Origin: an uncultured Christensenellaceae bacterium
GTDB lineage: Bacteria > Bacillota > Clostridia > Christensenellales > Borkfalkiaceae
Assembly (NCBI GenBank): GCA_910588685.1
Contig: CAJUPX010000003.1
Location: 1 to 64,000 of the forward strand
Length of the DNA: 64,000 nucleotides
Reading direction: 5' to 3'
Of this stretch, positions 23,038 to 33,269 are shown piece after piece (within the stretch, counting starts at the first letter, position 1; every line of letters begins with the position of its first letter). Position numbers and translations under genes: made by a program. The notes below the pieces were generated by a model that saw only the letters and a program-made list of their open reading frames with translations, did not search any database and was not told the origin of the DNA.

Positions 23038-26000
23038 TTATGCTACTTCCGCTTCGTCCTCGTCGTCATCTTCGTCAAGTATTTCGACGACGGGTTTATC
23101 CGTTGTATCTTCGTCCATTATTATAGGTGCTTCCTGTTTACCCAAGTCAAGCTCTGCATCTATCTCGGCAAGTTCATTTCGCAACTGTTCTACTTCTCCC
23201 GCTTGCTCAAACGGTTGGTCTACCTGTTCTTTTGCCGCCGATAAGTCCTGCTCATACACACGGCGTTTATCAAGGTAAAATTCTATATTCTTTTCAAAAC
23301 CGTTCAGACAGTTTTCCATACGCGATATAGTTCCTACATCGCTATCGGAAATATGTACGGTATAGCTGCCCGTTCCGACAAGTTTCAGATTATGCCCTTC
23401 GCCGTCCTTTATCTGCGGTATTATCGCAAAGCCTTTTATATAGCCTACCGTTTTCCCAACATACTCGCCCGAAGCAACAACCTGAATTAAAAGTGCGCCC
23501 GCATCTTTCCTTTCCTCGTACTTATTCTTACCGACTTGTATCAAATCGTTTTCGTGTTCCATACGCAAAGTCATGTCGTTTTGTAATTCCGCAACCTTTT
23601 CATTGATTTCCGTTATCATTTCAGGCGTATGCAATATTTGTGTTTGCATAGCATAACGATTATCACGGTAAACCTTTTCCAAATCGCTCAACTGTCCTAA
23701 CCGCATTTCGATTTCCATTTTCCTCTTAATTTTGGGGTTATCGGACGTTATGGCTTTGATTTCGGCAAACGATAAGGTGGCATCGTCAATATCTTCCGCA
23801 ACTCTTACTGATAAATCGCCACGGTTGATTTGCGATATAAACCTTTGCTTTGTTTCCAATATCTGATACGAATAAGCATCGAAGGTGCGCTTTGTAACGT
23901 AGGTATAAAGCGAAACTTCTTCGTTCTCATTACCCTGTCGCACAATTCGCCCCTCACGTTGTTCCAAATCGCTCGGTCTAAACGGTGTGTCCAAATGGTG
24001 CAACGCTATTAACTTGTTCTGAAAGTTAGTGCCTGCGCCGCATTTTTCGGTAGAACCGAGAAACACGCGAATATCGCCGTTTCGGACTCTGTCGAAAATA
24101 TCTTGTTTTTGCTGATCGGTCTTTGCCTCGTGAATATACGCGATTTCTTCTTCGGGTATTCCGCACTCAATTAGCTTACGCTTTATATCGTTATAAACGT
24201 CGAAGTCCTGTTCGGGATTATAATCTGCATACATCTTCTTCGGCGTAGACATATCGCAAAATACAACCTGCGTACAACGCTGCTCTGCCGTTTCCGACCA
24301 AATCTTATAGATATTGTTTATGCAACGGTTTATTTTACTGTTGCTATCGTCGGGTATAGTCTTATCAAAGCATCTTGGGTCAAGTGCAATCATTTTACCG
24401 TCATATGTTACGCATAGCATATTATCTTGCCACGGCTCAACTGCTCCGTTCGCTATTTTCTCGGAACGCTTAACGATTTCGTCATTAAGTTGCAAAATCC
24501 TTTCGGTCGGCTCTAATTGCTCGATAATCTTTCTTATTCCCGGCACGGGCAAGTTTAGCATATCCGCTGTTTTTACGTCCGCAAAACTGCGGTACATTTT
24601 CAAGAGTTCGGGCAAGTTCGTAAATTTTGCAACTCTCGTTCTCGTCCTATAACCTTGTCCGCTTGGTGCAAGTTCCAAAGCCGTTATGGTTTCCGTAAAA
24701 TTCGCCGCCCATAAATCAAAGAACTGAAACTCCGCTTCGCGTAAGCCGTTTCTCTGCAAGTAGGTCTGTAACGTGTACATCTCAACAAGAGAATTGCTTA
24801 TTGGCGTTCCCGTTGCAAACACTACTCCCCTGTCGCCACCGCGAACTTCGCCTATGTATTCACACTTCAAATCCATGTCGGACGAACGCTGCGACATTGC
24901 CCTGCTTATGCCCGACACATTATTCATTTTTGTAAAGATAAATTTATTTTTGTATTTATGCGCTTCGTCAACGAAAATATAATCTACTCCCAAGTCCTCG
25001 AACTGTAACAAATCGTCTTTCTTTTCTGCGCTCGTCAGTTTTTCAAGTTGCGCTCTCTTATTTTTTAACGTGCGCTCTAAATCTTTAATTCTGATGCGTT
25101 CGCCTTTTTCTTCCTTCGCCTGACGAATACCTATCTCGATTTCGGCAATTTCCCTGTTCAGCCTTTCTTCCTGTCTTTGCCGTGAAATGGGTATCTTCTC
25201 GAAACTCGACATAGCGATAACCACCGCATCCCAGTCGCCTGTTGCCACCTTTGCGACAAACCTTTTACGACTCGTCCTTTCAAAGTCTTTTTTCGTTGCC
25301 ATAAGCACGTTGGCGTTTGGATAAAGAGTTCGGAACTCGTTAGCCCATTGCAAAACCAAGTGATTAGGCACAACGATTATAGGCTTCTTTGCCGTACCGC
25401 ACTCTTTGAGTTTCATACAGGCAGCCGCAATCTCAAAAGTTTTACCTGCGCCGACAGAATGATGTAACAATACGTTATTGCCTTGCAATATTCGCGCAAC
25501 AGCATCTTTCTGATATGGTTTCAAAGTAATTTCGGGATTCATGCTTGGAAACTCTAAATAGCTTCCGTCGAACTGCGGTACAACCGTCGTGTTGTATATC
25601 TCGTTGTACCTATTTACAAGGTGTTCTCGTCTATGTGGCTCGTCGAATATCCAACGCTTAAACTCATCGTATATTTTTCTTTGTCTTTCTCTTACAGCGA
25701 TAGTTTCCTTTTTATTGGTAACTCGCTTTTTCTTTCCGTCCTCCTCAATTTCGTCGGTTATCGTAGGCGTTTGTTGATTAAGGCATTTCTCAAAGATACG
25801 AAATGCGTCCATTCGGCTTGTACCGAATACAGAACCTGCTTTAACGCTTTGTCGCAACCAAGCAGGTCGCTCAACATTCCACTCGCCTGTAATCGAATTA
25901 AAACTGACATTTATTTCGTCTATATAATATGGATTGACGTCAAGCAACTCGCAAATAAACTGCTTGTAGTATTTCGTATCAACCCATTTAACGCCGATTT

Positions 26001-28851
26001 TTACAGATATATCGTTTGCTTCCAACGGCGCGGGTTGAGCTAATCGCAATGCTTCTACATTCTTCTTGAACGCTTCGTTATGTTCGGCAATCCACTCTGC
26101 CTGTTTTAGCTTTTTACGGACATTGCCCGATAAGTATTCCGATGCGTCCTCCCAACCCAAATACGGATCGGTCTCGTCCATTACACACTTCGACGGATTA
26201 CGGTAAACCTTGTCGCCAAGTCCTTCTACAACTTCGTCGTAGGTCTTACCCGTTAGTTGTTCTATCACACGCAAGTCTACAACGCCGCGCTCACTCTTAC
26301 AAACATTCAATGCGTCCATAACGCTGTTACAATGCGTAACTCTCTGATACGGCTTAATCGTGCGCTTTGAGAATACGTCTGTCTTTTCTGCCGTGCCTGT
26401 TTTCTCGTCCACCTTTTCAATGGAAATCAACAGCGCATAATCGGCATCTTCACGGAACAGACTGCGGTTGAGTTTGGAATTGACTATGCCGTAAGACTTT
26501 ACGAATTTATCATAGTCCCGATTGAGTTTCCTTTGTTCCGCTTGTAAAACCTCGTCGGTACAGTTATCGAGCTGAACGCTCAATACCTGCCGCACTTGCT
26601 TCCGCAATTCTATAAGAGCTTTCATACGCTCTATATTCGTCTTTGCAATATCTCTTGCAAACAGCGTGTCTTGCTCTCTTTGATAAAGCGTATTCCCGAT
26701 AAACGTATAGCAATAATTCTTTAAGTCTTTGTGTTCATCGTCAATCGGTAATTCCGCTTCCGCAACGGCTTGTCCGACAGGTACGGCTTTCTTTTCGTCA
26801 TACACGTTTTCGGGCAGCATTGCAACCGCTTCTGCAATCGCTTGTCCAAGTTCCCTATCGTCGGGTAAAAGTTCCGTTTCATCATCGCCGCCGTACATTG
26901 ACTTTTGTTGTACCATTGTACCGAGCAACATTTCAGGTTGTTCGATAAAATACTGATTAACAGGTACGCCGTTCTCATCAACGCCTATATTTATCCAACT
27001 ATCCTTTGCTTTTTCAACGATTTTGTCTCGCTTCTGAAAAAACAGTATGTCTGCCGTAACCTCTGTTCCCGCGCTTGTCTTGAAAGCGTTGTTCGGCAAG
27101 CGAATTGCCCCCAACAGCTTCGCGCGGTTGGCTATGTACTGCCTTACATCGGGATCTTTCTTATCAAGCGTTCCCTTTGTAGTTATCGCCGCAATAATTC
27201 CGCCCGGACGAATTTTATCCAACGACTTCGCAAAAAAGTAGTTGTGTATGTAAAAGCCGAAACGGTCATATTTCGGGTCGTGTACTTTGAACGCACCAAA
27301 AGGCACGTTTGTTATTACACCGTCGAAAGAGTTATCCGCAAAGTTCGTTTTCTCGAAACCTTGCACTTTAATCTTCGTTTCGGGGTACAACAGATTGGCA
27401 ATGCTGCCCGTTATCTCGTCGATTTCTACGCCGTATGTTTCCTTTGCATTGAATGTATCGGGCAACAGTCCTATAAAGTTTCCGATACCCATTGCAGGTT
27501 CAAGAATTTTACCGCGCACAAATCCCATGCGCTTCAAGCCTGCATATACGCCGTCGATTACGGTTTTAGGCGTATAATGCGCCGACAAAACAGACTCTCT
27601 CGCCAAACGATATTCGTTTGTATCGAGCAAGGAAACAAGCTCGTCGTACTCTTTGTCCCATTCGGGCTTGTCGGGATCGAACGCATAAGCAAGTCCGCCC
27701 CAACCGACATATTTGGAAAGTACGCGTTTTTCTTCGTCAGTTGCCGTTCTGCCCGCTGCACGGATTTCGTGCATTAACTTTATCGCTTCTACGTTCTGAC
27801 GAAAGCGCGTTTTTGCACCTGTGGCATATTCAAAGTTCTCGTCCGTTAAACGGTAGTTGTGTACGACTGATACACTACTTCCGCTAAAACCGTTTCCTCG
27901 ATTGTATGTTCGGCTTGACGAAGGCTCTGCACTTTCGTCAGGAAGCTCGAAGATGAGCTGTTCGCTTCCGCTTTCTTCGTCAGCCGTTCCCGCAAGCTCA
28001 TCGCTTGCTTTTGTATCGACGACAGGTGGCGTGAAAGTTCGCCCGTCATCAACAATATCTGATACTCTCTCGGATACTCCGATTTCAGGTATTCCCGCCG
28101 CAAGTTCCCATAACGAAAGTTGCGAATAGTTTTCTGTTTCATTATTATCGTCCTCCAATAGAAAACTTTGTCTTACAGTTTTGCGCCGTTCTTTCTCTTT
28201 CTTCTTTTCTTCCCTTACCTGCTCATCTTCGATTATGACTTCGCGTAATCCTTCCGATATTTCCAAGACTTCCATACAAAGCCGAAAGTTTGTATCGTCA
28301 TCAAACGGTAACGGGGCAACGTCCACGCTTTTATTTCCCGTATAGGTTGTTAAGCATTGCGTTACGCCCTCGGTCAAACAGGCAAGATATTCTTCGGTAT
28401 ATTCTTCTGTGTCGCCGTCTGCAATATGCTCTTGACAATACCGATATACCGCCGCATATACTTCGCTCTCGTTTTCTCTCGGAACTCCGAAAAGTACGTT
28501 TTGACGATTGATACAGTCTCGCAACTGACTTTCCCGCATTTTGTGCTGTATGCCGTGATAACGCTCACTTCCGTATGTCTGTGAAATATCGAATACATAC
28601 GCTCTGCGGTTCGGTCTGTTTTCGTCATAGTAAACTATACCGTGTTCCCCGCGCTTTATTCTGCGGTTGTCCTGATCGTGCCAATCATCAAATGATTTAC
28701 AAACTGTTACGCTCGGTCTTTCCGCATATATCTGAACGCCGTTCCAAAACGATATGTGCGGGTTATTCGTGAGAAAAGAATAAAATCCCGCCAAACGTGC
28801 GCCGCTCTGAAATATGCTGTTTATTCTCTCGCTTGCCTGTTCTGCTCTCAT
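23038..28851 (-). CDS. DarB-like fused N6-methylase and SF2/SNF2 helicase
   Basis: About 1,937 residues. An N-terminal ArdC-like segment (NNPHISFWNGVQIYAERP) and an acidic linker lead to a methylase domain: HYTPKTVIDGVY, LEPAMGIGNF near 455 and NVPFG near 514 in place of NPPF. A helicase follows: GAGKT near 1135, DEAH near 1295, FATGTPISNS, and QREGRIVRQG near 1632. The last ~300 residues are coiled coil-rich with an acidic tail. Proteins of this type are common on conjugative elements and phages; P1 DarB protects incoming DNA from restriction. The frame opens at 28926, but that start overlaps the upstream gene by 60 bases; GAGGGG before the ATG at 28851 supports this one. Confidence 0.9.
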   Translation of the reverse strand: MRAEQASERINSIFQSGARLAGFYSFLTNNPHISFWNGVQIYAERPSVTVCKSFDDWHDQDNRRIKRGEHGIVYYDENRPNRRAYVFDISQTYGSERYHGIQHKMRESQLRDCINRQNVLFGVPRENESEVYAAVYRYCQEHIADGDTEEYTEEYLACLTEGVTQCLTTYTGNKSVDVAPLPFDDDTNFRLCMEVLEISEGLREVIIEDEQVREEKKKEKERRKTVRQSFLLEDDNNETENYSQLSLWELAAGIPEIGVSERVSDIVDDGRTFTPPVVDTKASDELAGTADEESGSEQLIFELPDESAEPSSSRTYNRGNGFSGSSVSVVHNYRLTDENFEYATGAKTRFRQNVEAIKLMHEIRAAGRTATDEEKRVLSKYVGWGGLAYAFDPDKPEWDKEYDELVSLLDTNEYRLARESVLSAHYTPKTVIDGVYAGLKRMGFVRGKILEPAMGIGNFIGLLPDTFNAKETYGVEIDEITGSIANLLYPETKIKVQGFEKTNFADNSFDGVITNVPFGAFKVHDPKYDRFGFYIHNYFFAKSLDKIRPGGIIAAITTKGTLDKKDPDVRQYIANRAKLLGAIRLPNNAFKTSAGTEVTADILFFQKRDKIVEKAKDSWINIGVDENGVPVNQYFIEQPEMLLGTMVQQKSMYGGDDETELLPDDRELGQAIAEAVAMLPENVYDEKKAVPVGQAVAEAELPIDDEHKDLKNYCYTFIGNTLYQREQDTLFARDIAKTNIERMKALIELRKQVRQVLSVQLDNCTDEVLQAEQRKLNRDYDKFVKSYGIVNSKLNRSLFREDADYALLISIEKVDEKTGTAEKTDVFSKRTIKPYQRVTHCNSVMDALNVCKSERGVVDLRVIEQLTGKTYDEVVEGLGDKVYRNPSKCVMDETDPYLGWEDASEYLSGNVRKKLKQAEWIAEHNEAFKKNVEALRLAQPAPLEANDISVKIGVKWVDTKYYKQFICELLDVNPYYIDEINVSFNSITGEWNVERPAWLRQSVKAGSVFGTSRMDAFRIFEKCLNQQTPTITDEIEEDGKKKRVTNKKETIAVRERQRKIYDEFKRWIFDEPHRREHLVNRYNEIYNTTVVPQFDGSYLEFPSMNPEITLKPYQKDAVARILQGNNVLLHHSVGAGKTFEIAAACMKLKECGTAKKPIIVVPNHLVLQWANEFRTLYPNANVLMATKKDFERTSRKRFVAKVATGDWDAVVIAMSSFEKIPISRQRQEERLNREIAEIEIGIRQAKEEKGERIRIKDLERTLKNKRAQLEKLTSAEKKDDLLQFEDLGVDYIFVDEAHKYKNKFIFTKMNNVSGISRAMSQRSSDMDLKCEYIGEVRGGDRGVVFATGTPISNSLVEMYTLQTYLQRNGLREAEFQFFDLWAANFTETITALELAPSGQGYRTRTRVAKFTNLPELLKMYRSFADVKTADMLNLPVPGIRKIIEQLEPTERILQLNDEIVKRSEKIANGAVEPWQDNMLCVTYDGKMIALDPRCFDKTIPDDSNSKINRCINNIYKIWSETAEQRCTQVVFCDMSTPKKMYADYNPEQDFDVYNDIKRKLIECGIPEEEIAYIHEAKTDQQKQDIFDRVRNGDIRVFLGSTEKCGAGTNFQNKLIALHHLDTPFRPSDLEQREGRIVRQGNENEEVSLYTYVTKRTFDAYSYQILETKQRFISQINRGDLSVRVAEDIDDATLSFAEIKAITSDNPKIKRKMEIEMRLGQLSDLEKVYRDNRYAMQTQILHTPEMITEINEKVAELQNDMTLRMEHENDLIQVGKNKYEERKDAGALLIQVVASGEYVGKTVGYIKGFAIIPQIKDGEGHNLKLVGTGSYTVHISDSDVGTISRMENCLNGFEKNIEFYLDKRRVYEQDLSAAKEQVDQPFEQAGEVEQLRNELAEIDAELDLGKQEAPIIMDEDTTDKPVVEILDEDDDEDEAEVA

Positions 28852-28865
28852 TCTCCCCTCTGTTT

Positions 28866-29381
28866 CTACTCGGCTTCTATATACTTTTTCTGTTCCTCGT
28901 CGTACACAAAGCCGCCGTCGCCCCATAACTCACGATAGAGCGTAATTGCGTCTTGACTCTGTCTCTCGTATTCTTCGCCTTCGGCTTCATTACCGCAGTA
29001 AAAAACCTTATAGCCTGCAACCGTAGCCGAATTGTCGCAATACTCGTATCTTACGCTGAAATCGGGCTGCGCTTCCGATATTGCCTGTGCAATCTTCTCA
29101 ACCGTATCGTGCGAATCAAAGTAAATCAGATTGCCGAGCGTTGGCGGATTACCTTTGCCCTCAAAGTAAACTTGCGTATTCGATGCCCCGCGTATCGTTC
29201 CCCATTTTTCCAAGCATTCCGTTTCGTCGCTTTCGTCCTTAACGGGAATTATTTTCGCAAAGTCAATTACCTTATTGCCGTCGCTTTCGGGATCTGGCTT
29301 TAATATGCTTTCGATATATTTCTTTATTGCGGCGTTATCGTCGCCCGTAATGGACAACAAGTTCCCCATTGTATCGTTCAT
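28866..29381 (-). CDS. YubB ferredoxin-like domain protein (element accessory protein)
   Basis: A 171-residue acidic protein. The start (MGNLLSITG, then IDFAKIIPV and CLEKWGTIRGA) matches the YubB/DUF1281-type ferredoxin-like domain found on plasmids and conjugative elements; the end (YRELWGDGGFVYDEEQK) is also typical. Function unknown. It is one of three proteins with this kind of fold in the element (also 34997 and 35452). It ends in IEAE just before the methylase-helicase start. Confidence 0.65.
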   Translation of the reverse strand: MNDTMGNLLSITGDDNAAIKKYIESILKPDPESDGNKVIDFAKIIPVKDESDETECLEKWGTIRGASNTQVYFEGKGNPPTLGNLIYFDSHDTVEKIAQAISEAQPDFSVRYEYCDNSATVAGYKVFYCGNEAEGEEYERQSQDAITLYRELWGDGGFVYDEEQKKYIEAE

Positions 29382-29385
29382 GGTT

Positions 29386-29631
29386 TCAGTTCATCTCCGA
29401 CTTTTCTTCCACCTGATAATCGTCGGGTACGTCATATACTTCATGTCCGCAAGACAAAAGCTGCAAACCGCACACGGGGCAACGCTCTATATCGCACCCC
29501 TCCATGTGCTGTTCCCCGAATTTTGCGCCGCAATCATCGCATACCGCATCAGAATTGCCCTCGTCCCAATCGCCCGGATCTCCCACTTTAATCGGGTCGT
29601 ATAATTTTCCGTCTATTAAAAATTTCGACAT
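29386..29631 (-). CDS. Small double zinc-ribbon protein of the element
   Basis: An 81-residue acidic protein with two metal-binding clusters, CDDCGAKFGEQHMEGCD and CPVCG...CGH, so it probably binds one or two zinc ions. It is between two accessory genes with spacings of 1 and 4 bases. I do not recognise a function. Confidence 0.6.
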   Translation of the reverse strand: MSKFLIDGKLYDPIKVGDPGDWDEGNSDAVCDDCGAKFGEQHMEGCDIERCPVCGLQLLSCGHEVYDVPDDYQVEEKSEMN

Positions 29632-29632
29632 A

Positions 29633-30442
29633 TTACATCTCCAATTCTTTTATTTCTAACGCTCTCTCTACGCTTCGCCCTGTATATTCATAAAAAGTAT
29701 TCGCAGCATCATTAAAATTTTTATCTTCCCAAACGGTATCGCCTATGTACTCGCCGCTACTTAATTGTTTCAAGTATCGTACTAACGCAAACTGCTGTGC
29801 AGGCTCACAATGCCGTTTTAACAGCGTTACCGTTTCGTTTGTTTCTTCCGTCTTTCCCGAGCATATAACGGTATGGTCAAAGCCCTCGTACTTGATTATT
29901 TTACAGTTATCGTCAAGCAAAATACTTCCGATATTTTCGCCGCTCTCGCCCCAATCCTGTAAAACAAACATTACTTCCGAAGATTGTTTTCCGAATGCCT
30001 GACTTAACGATGCGCAAAGATAATTCCCTCTGAAATATTGATTGTCGTTGATTTCCGTTAGGTAGTTGCAAGATTTATGAAGATAACGGAAAAGGCACTC
30101 TCCGACTTCTTCAAGTCTCTTGCCGTCGTGCAAAACATAAATGTCCGTATTATAAATTTGCTTGCCGCGCAACCTATTTTCCGCAGCTCGTTCTGCTCTT
30201 TCGTCGTATTCCAACGGTTTCATATTCTTGCCATGAATACACTTATAATCGTAGAACATTCCCGTATGCCAACAGCTATTATCGTGGGAATTAAAATGAT
30301 GCGAATCAATAATGCTTTTTACGGTTATCTTTTTATCGCCTTGATAGAATGACTCTCCCACCTGATAACGAACGCCGCCGATATACAGATAGTCTTTTCC
30401 GTCTATAAGTCCTTTACTTTCAACTTCTTTCCTTGTAAGCAT
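29633..30442 (-). CDS. Hypothetical accessory protein of the element (269 aa)
   Basis: No family recognised. The middle (about 145-200, LSQAFGKQSSEVMFVLQDWGESG and ILLDDNCKIIKYEGFDHTVI) looks like a folded domain; the start is a DYLYIGGVRYQVGESF beta-rich segment. No membrane helices or signal peptide. GGAGG precedes the ATG, and the upstream gene ends 8 bases away. It ends in KELEM. Confidence 0.6.
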   Translation of the reverse strand: MLTRKEVESKGLIDGKDYLYIGGVRYQVGESFYQGDKKITVKSIIDSHHFNSHDNSCWHTGMFYDYKCIHGKNMKPLEYDERAERAAENRLRGKQIYNTDIYVLHDGKRLEEVGECLFRYLHKSCNYLTEINDNQYFRGNYLCASLSQAFGKQSSEVMFVLQDWGESGENIGSILLDDNCKIIKYEGFDHTVICSGKTEETNETVTLLKRHCEPAQQFALVRYLKQLSSGEYIGDTVWEDKNFNDAANTFYEYTGRSVERALEIKELEM

Positions 30443-30450
30443 CGTTCCTC

Positions 30451-31128
30451 CTACATTTCGGGACCGTCGAGTTCACGCTCTCTTTCCGCACAACCGCTTG
30501 CGCCGCCCGACCAACCTACTTCAAGCTCTTGGGCGATCTTCTCCACTTCGGCATTGCCTATGCCGATAAAATCAAATTTTTCCATACGAGCTTCCGAGCC
30601 GTCCGCACAAAATTTACCGAAGCAAGAGTTACCACGCCCCGCAGGGCTACAACCAAACCCACCGTCAAGGCGAAACAACTGATATTCAGGCTTTTTGTAA
30701 TCGTTGGTAAGACCGCTTAAAGGAATAATGCCTATCTTTCCAATATTGCTTTCAGTTCCTTCATACATAGAACGGCAACAGTCCTCTTTTGTAAATTCAC
30801 TCAATCCTCTGTCTGACAATACTGCGTTCATAGCTCTAATGCGTTTATCGTACACATTGAGTTGCTTTTGTAATTTCTGCTGTTCCGCTTTAATGTATTG
30901 TTTTTGCTCCCTTATGAACTGTTCAACTTTTTGCCTGATTTCCTTATCGTCCTTTATCGATGTTTCAACAAGCAAGTTTTCGTTCTGCTCATCAAACCCG
31001 ACAAAGAAGTCTTTGATTTTGTTACCATCTTTATCGTATAAGTGCGGATAAGCGTTTTGCATTTTATTGACTTGAACTACATCGTTGCCGTCCTTGAACC
31101 GATCCAACTGTTTATTTATAAAAATCAT
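30451..31128 (-). CDS. Hypothetical coiled-coil accessory protein (225 aa)
   Basis: No family recognised. Residues about 62-100 form a Lys/Gln/Glu-rich coiled coil (VEQFIREQKQYIKAEQQKL). The C-terminal half carries a Gly/Cys-rich segment (GGFGCSPAGRGNSCFG) that could be a loop or a metal site. It ends in DGPEM, where the last codons contain part of the next gene's ribosome binding region. Confidence 0.55.
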   Translation of the reverse strand: MIFINKQLDRFKDGNDVVQVNKMQNAYPHLYDKDGNKIKDFFVGFDEQNENLLVETSIKDDKEIRQKVEQFIREQKQYIKAEQQKLQKQLNVYDKRIRAMNAVLSDRGLSEFTKEDCCRSMYEGTESNIGKIGIIPLSGLTNDYKKPEYQLFRLDGGFGCSPAGRGNSCFGKFCADGSEARMEKFDFIGIGNAEVEKIAQELEVGWSGGASGCAERERELDGPEM

Positions 31129-31137
31129 ATTTGCCCC

Positions 31138-31695
31138 TTACATTTCCGCCTCGGGCTTGCTTTGCAATGCACGTTGTCCTTTAATAAAACGGTTAGCCGC
31201 CCACCGTGCGTTTTCGTTTAATTGACGCTGAAACGCCTGATTCGTCTTTGAATAAACAAAACCGAGACTTCTTAACTCTTTATACGTTGCATTATCCACT
31301 CTGCCGCCGCCCTCGTATATGATTTGTAATCTTTTAATATCCTGATTTTCCACGACTTCAAAGCCCAAGCCGTCCGTGTCGTATGTGGATTCTCCGCGAG
31401 ACTGTTCCGCTTCCAACTGCTTTATACGCTGTTTCGTTCTTCTAATCTCTTGATTAGAGTTCTGCAACCGCCACGCAGGGTGCGGCTGTCTTTCCCAAGA
31501 ATATCCGCCTTCAATTCTCTCGTTTATTCTTTTTGCTTTTTCTTACGACATATTGGGATAGCCGACCATAGTACAGTTCTTGCGGAAATACTCGTTTTGC
31601 TTTTTCATTTCCTCGTGATCTGCCTGTTGCTTCGCCAACCTTTCTTTCAACGCTTCCAATGCGTTATCGTCCGTCGATTTAATAATCTTACTCAA
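31138..31695 (-). pseudogene. Element protein broken by an in-frame stop (185 codons)
   Basis: A TTG start at 31695 follows AGGAGG and overlaps the upstream stop. The frame runs 50 codons to TAA (31543-31545), right after MVGYPNMS, and resumes without a shift as EKAKRINERIEGGYSWERQPHP... to 31138. The C-terminal part (LQIIYEGGG...LRSLGFVYSKTNQAFQRQLN) resembles the end of DUF3560-type proteins of conjugative elements. The smooth protein character across the stop points to a point nonsense mutation. A restart at 31467 (TTG) could give a 109-residue fragment. Confidence 0.7.
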
Positions 31696-32050
31696 GTTCT
31701 TCTGCCTCCTCTAAAATTCCCTCATGATAAATTGCGTTATAATCGTCCTCTATAAATTCAAGAATATCCCCGCTTGTAGCAAGGCTGGCATATTCGTTTC
31801 TACGATATTCGTCGTAAAGTAAAGCCAAAATACTATCCTTTTCTTCATATAAGCAACGATAATGGATGTCGTCGCTGAATTGTGATTCTTCTGCCGTTAT
31901 AAAATCTTTTAGCGCCGTATAAGCAAAAATTTTATGAGCATTAGCAAAAATATCTTCCTTTGATTTTTGCATTTGTTCGTAATAAAAAGCGTCAAATTCT
32001 TTATTAACGCTATCAACGACTTCCCGTCTATAATCAATTTGTTCCGTCAT
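31688..32050 (-). CDS. Small acidic DUF3848-like protein
   Basis: 120 residues, helical and acidic, with the AHKIFAYTALKDFITAEE segment that resembles DUF3848-type proteins of Firmicute conjugative elements (weak, by eye). The start overlaps the upstream stop by ATGA at 32050; the frame reaches 32086 but that would lengthen the overlap. It ends EEAEELE and overlaps the next start. Function unknown. Confidence 0.6.
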   Translation of the reverse strand: MTEQIDYRREVVDSVNKEFDAFYYEQMQKSKEDIFANAHKIFAYTALKDFITAEESQFSDDIHYRCLYEEKDSILALLYDEYRRNEYASLATSGDILEFIEDDYNAIYHEGILEEAEELE

Positions 32051-32688
32051 TCCATTTCCCCATATTCCATTTTCTGATCGTTGCAATAACCGTTATAGCT
32101 TCTGATAACCTGAAAAATATCGTAGTAAGTTTCTATGCCACTCGGTTCTTCGCTTTCGGAATAATAATTCCAAAGCCGTTCCAAAATATTCCCGCCTCTC
32201 TTGGCAAGCTTTTTTATTTCCGTCTTTTCATAGAACTGAAAATCCCCGTTATCGAAGTAGCCCGCTACACGATTATAAAAATGAATTTCGTAATGATTGC
32301 CGAAAACAGCCTCTGCGCCTCTTGCAATTTCTCTTGCTTTATATGCCGCAAATTCTCCGGCTACCGAACTTCTGACCGTTTCGTAAACATTGTTTTTGCT
32401 TTGTTCCGACTGTTCTACATATTCCTGTAAATCGTTCTCACACGGAATATAGAGTTTCCCGTTTTCCTCGCAACGGAATAAATCAAACTCTTTTTCCGTT
32501 GCCGCCTCGTAGAAACTCTCGTAGGAATATCCGAACTTGCTCTCATAAGCATAGTCTTCTTTGCAAAAGCCTAACTCTGTATCTATCCGTTGATGTTTAC
32601 TTATAGAAGATAGCGAACTTTCGCTCTGAGTTAGCTGTCGTTCGGGCGTAAAATGATACCCGCCATATTCAAAAGTCTTATCCGTCAT
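32047..32688 (-). CDS. Hypothetical accessory protein (213 aa)
   Basis: Start MTDKTFEYGGYHFTPERQL at 32688, overlapping the preceding stop as ATGGAATGA. The N-terminal YGGYHFTPxRQL motif is common to several conjugative-element proteins (DUF3849/YodL-like, by eye). The middle is helical (VAGEFAAYKAREIARGAEAVF). It ends in YGEME with a 4-base overlap to the next gene. Function unknown. Confidence 0.6.
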   Translation of the reverse strand: MTDKTFEYGGYHFTPERQLTQSESSLSSISKHQRIDTELGFCKEDYAYESKFGYSYESFYEAATEKEFDLFRCEENGKLYIPCENDLQEYVEQSEQSKNNVYETVRSSVAGEFAAYKAREIARGAEAVFGNHYEIHFYNRVAGYFDNGDFQFYEKTEIKKLAKRGGNILERLWNYYSESEEPSGIETYYDIFQVIRSYNGYCNDQKMEYGEME

Positions 32689-33269
32689 TCCATTTCTGCT
32701 CCCAGAATTTTCAATACGTTCTCTCTCGTTGTAACGCCAAGCTCTTCCAACCTGTTCAAACAATACTTCCTGTATTCTTCGTCCTGCCATTCGACATCGG
32801 AAAATTCTTGATAACAGACAGGGGCTTGTCCCGTGCGGTCTATAACGTCCGCAAATTCGGGCAAATAGACTTTCTCATACGCCCAACGCCGTTCAATCCA
32901 ATTTCCGTTTTTATCGGAATCGACGCACCACTCGTTCCAAAGATTTTCGGGATGTTGCCATGAAAGCTCGTTAAACAGTTCCGCTGCCAAAGTTTCGCTT
33001 TGAGTAAGGCTTATTAAATCCTGCCGTGTAAAATACGAAAGTAATTTATCTTCGGGTATTCTGCTATTCTTTTCGGCAGGAAAACCGTACTCAGGTATGT
33101 ACACAATTTCGTCTTTGCTTTTATACCGCCACGGTTCGTGAAACGCTACGCTGTTTTTATAGATGAAACCGTCGCTTCCGCCGATAAAGCCAAACTCTCT
33201 TGAATACAAATACTGCCCGTCTTTTCCTTTTACCTTTCTGCCACGATTATACTTTTTATATCCGCCCAT
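32685..33269 (-). CDS. Hypothetical accessory protein (194 aa)
   Basis: Not recognised. Rich in Trp, Tyr and Glu, with an RRWAYEKVYLPEFADVIDRTG segment, followed by a C-terminal helical pair (YRKYCLNRLEELGVTTREN). Start ATG at 33269 shares one base with the upstream TGA (TGATG), so translation is coupled. It ends in LGAEME. Confidence 0.6.
   Translation of the reverse strand: MGGYKKYNRGRKVKGKDGQYLYSREFGFIGGSDGFIYKNSVAFHEPWRYKSKDEIVYIPEYGFPAEKNSRIPEDKLLSYFTRQDLISLTQSETLAAELFNELSWQHPENLWNEWCVDSDKNGNWIERRWAYEKVYLPEFADVIDRTGQAPVCYQEFSDVEWQDEEYRKYCLNRLEELGVTTRENVLKILGAEME

Noticed and set aside
26905..27777. Plus-strand open frame inside the methylase-helicase gene
   Set aside because: Antisense to conserved methylase motifs; composition is Cys/Arg/Tyr-rich with no known domain.
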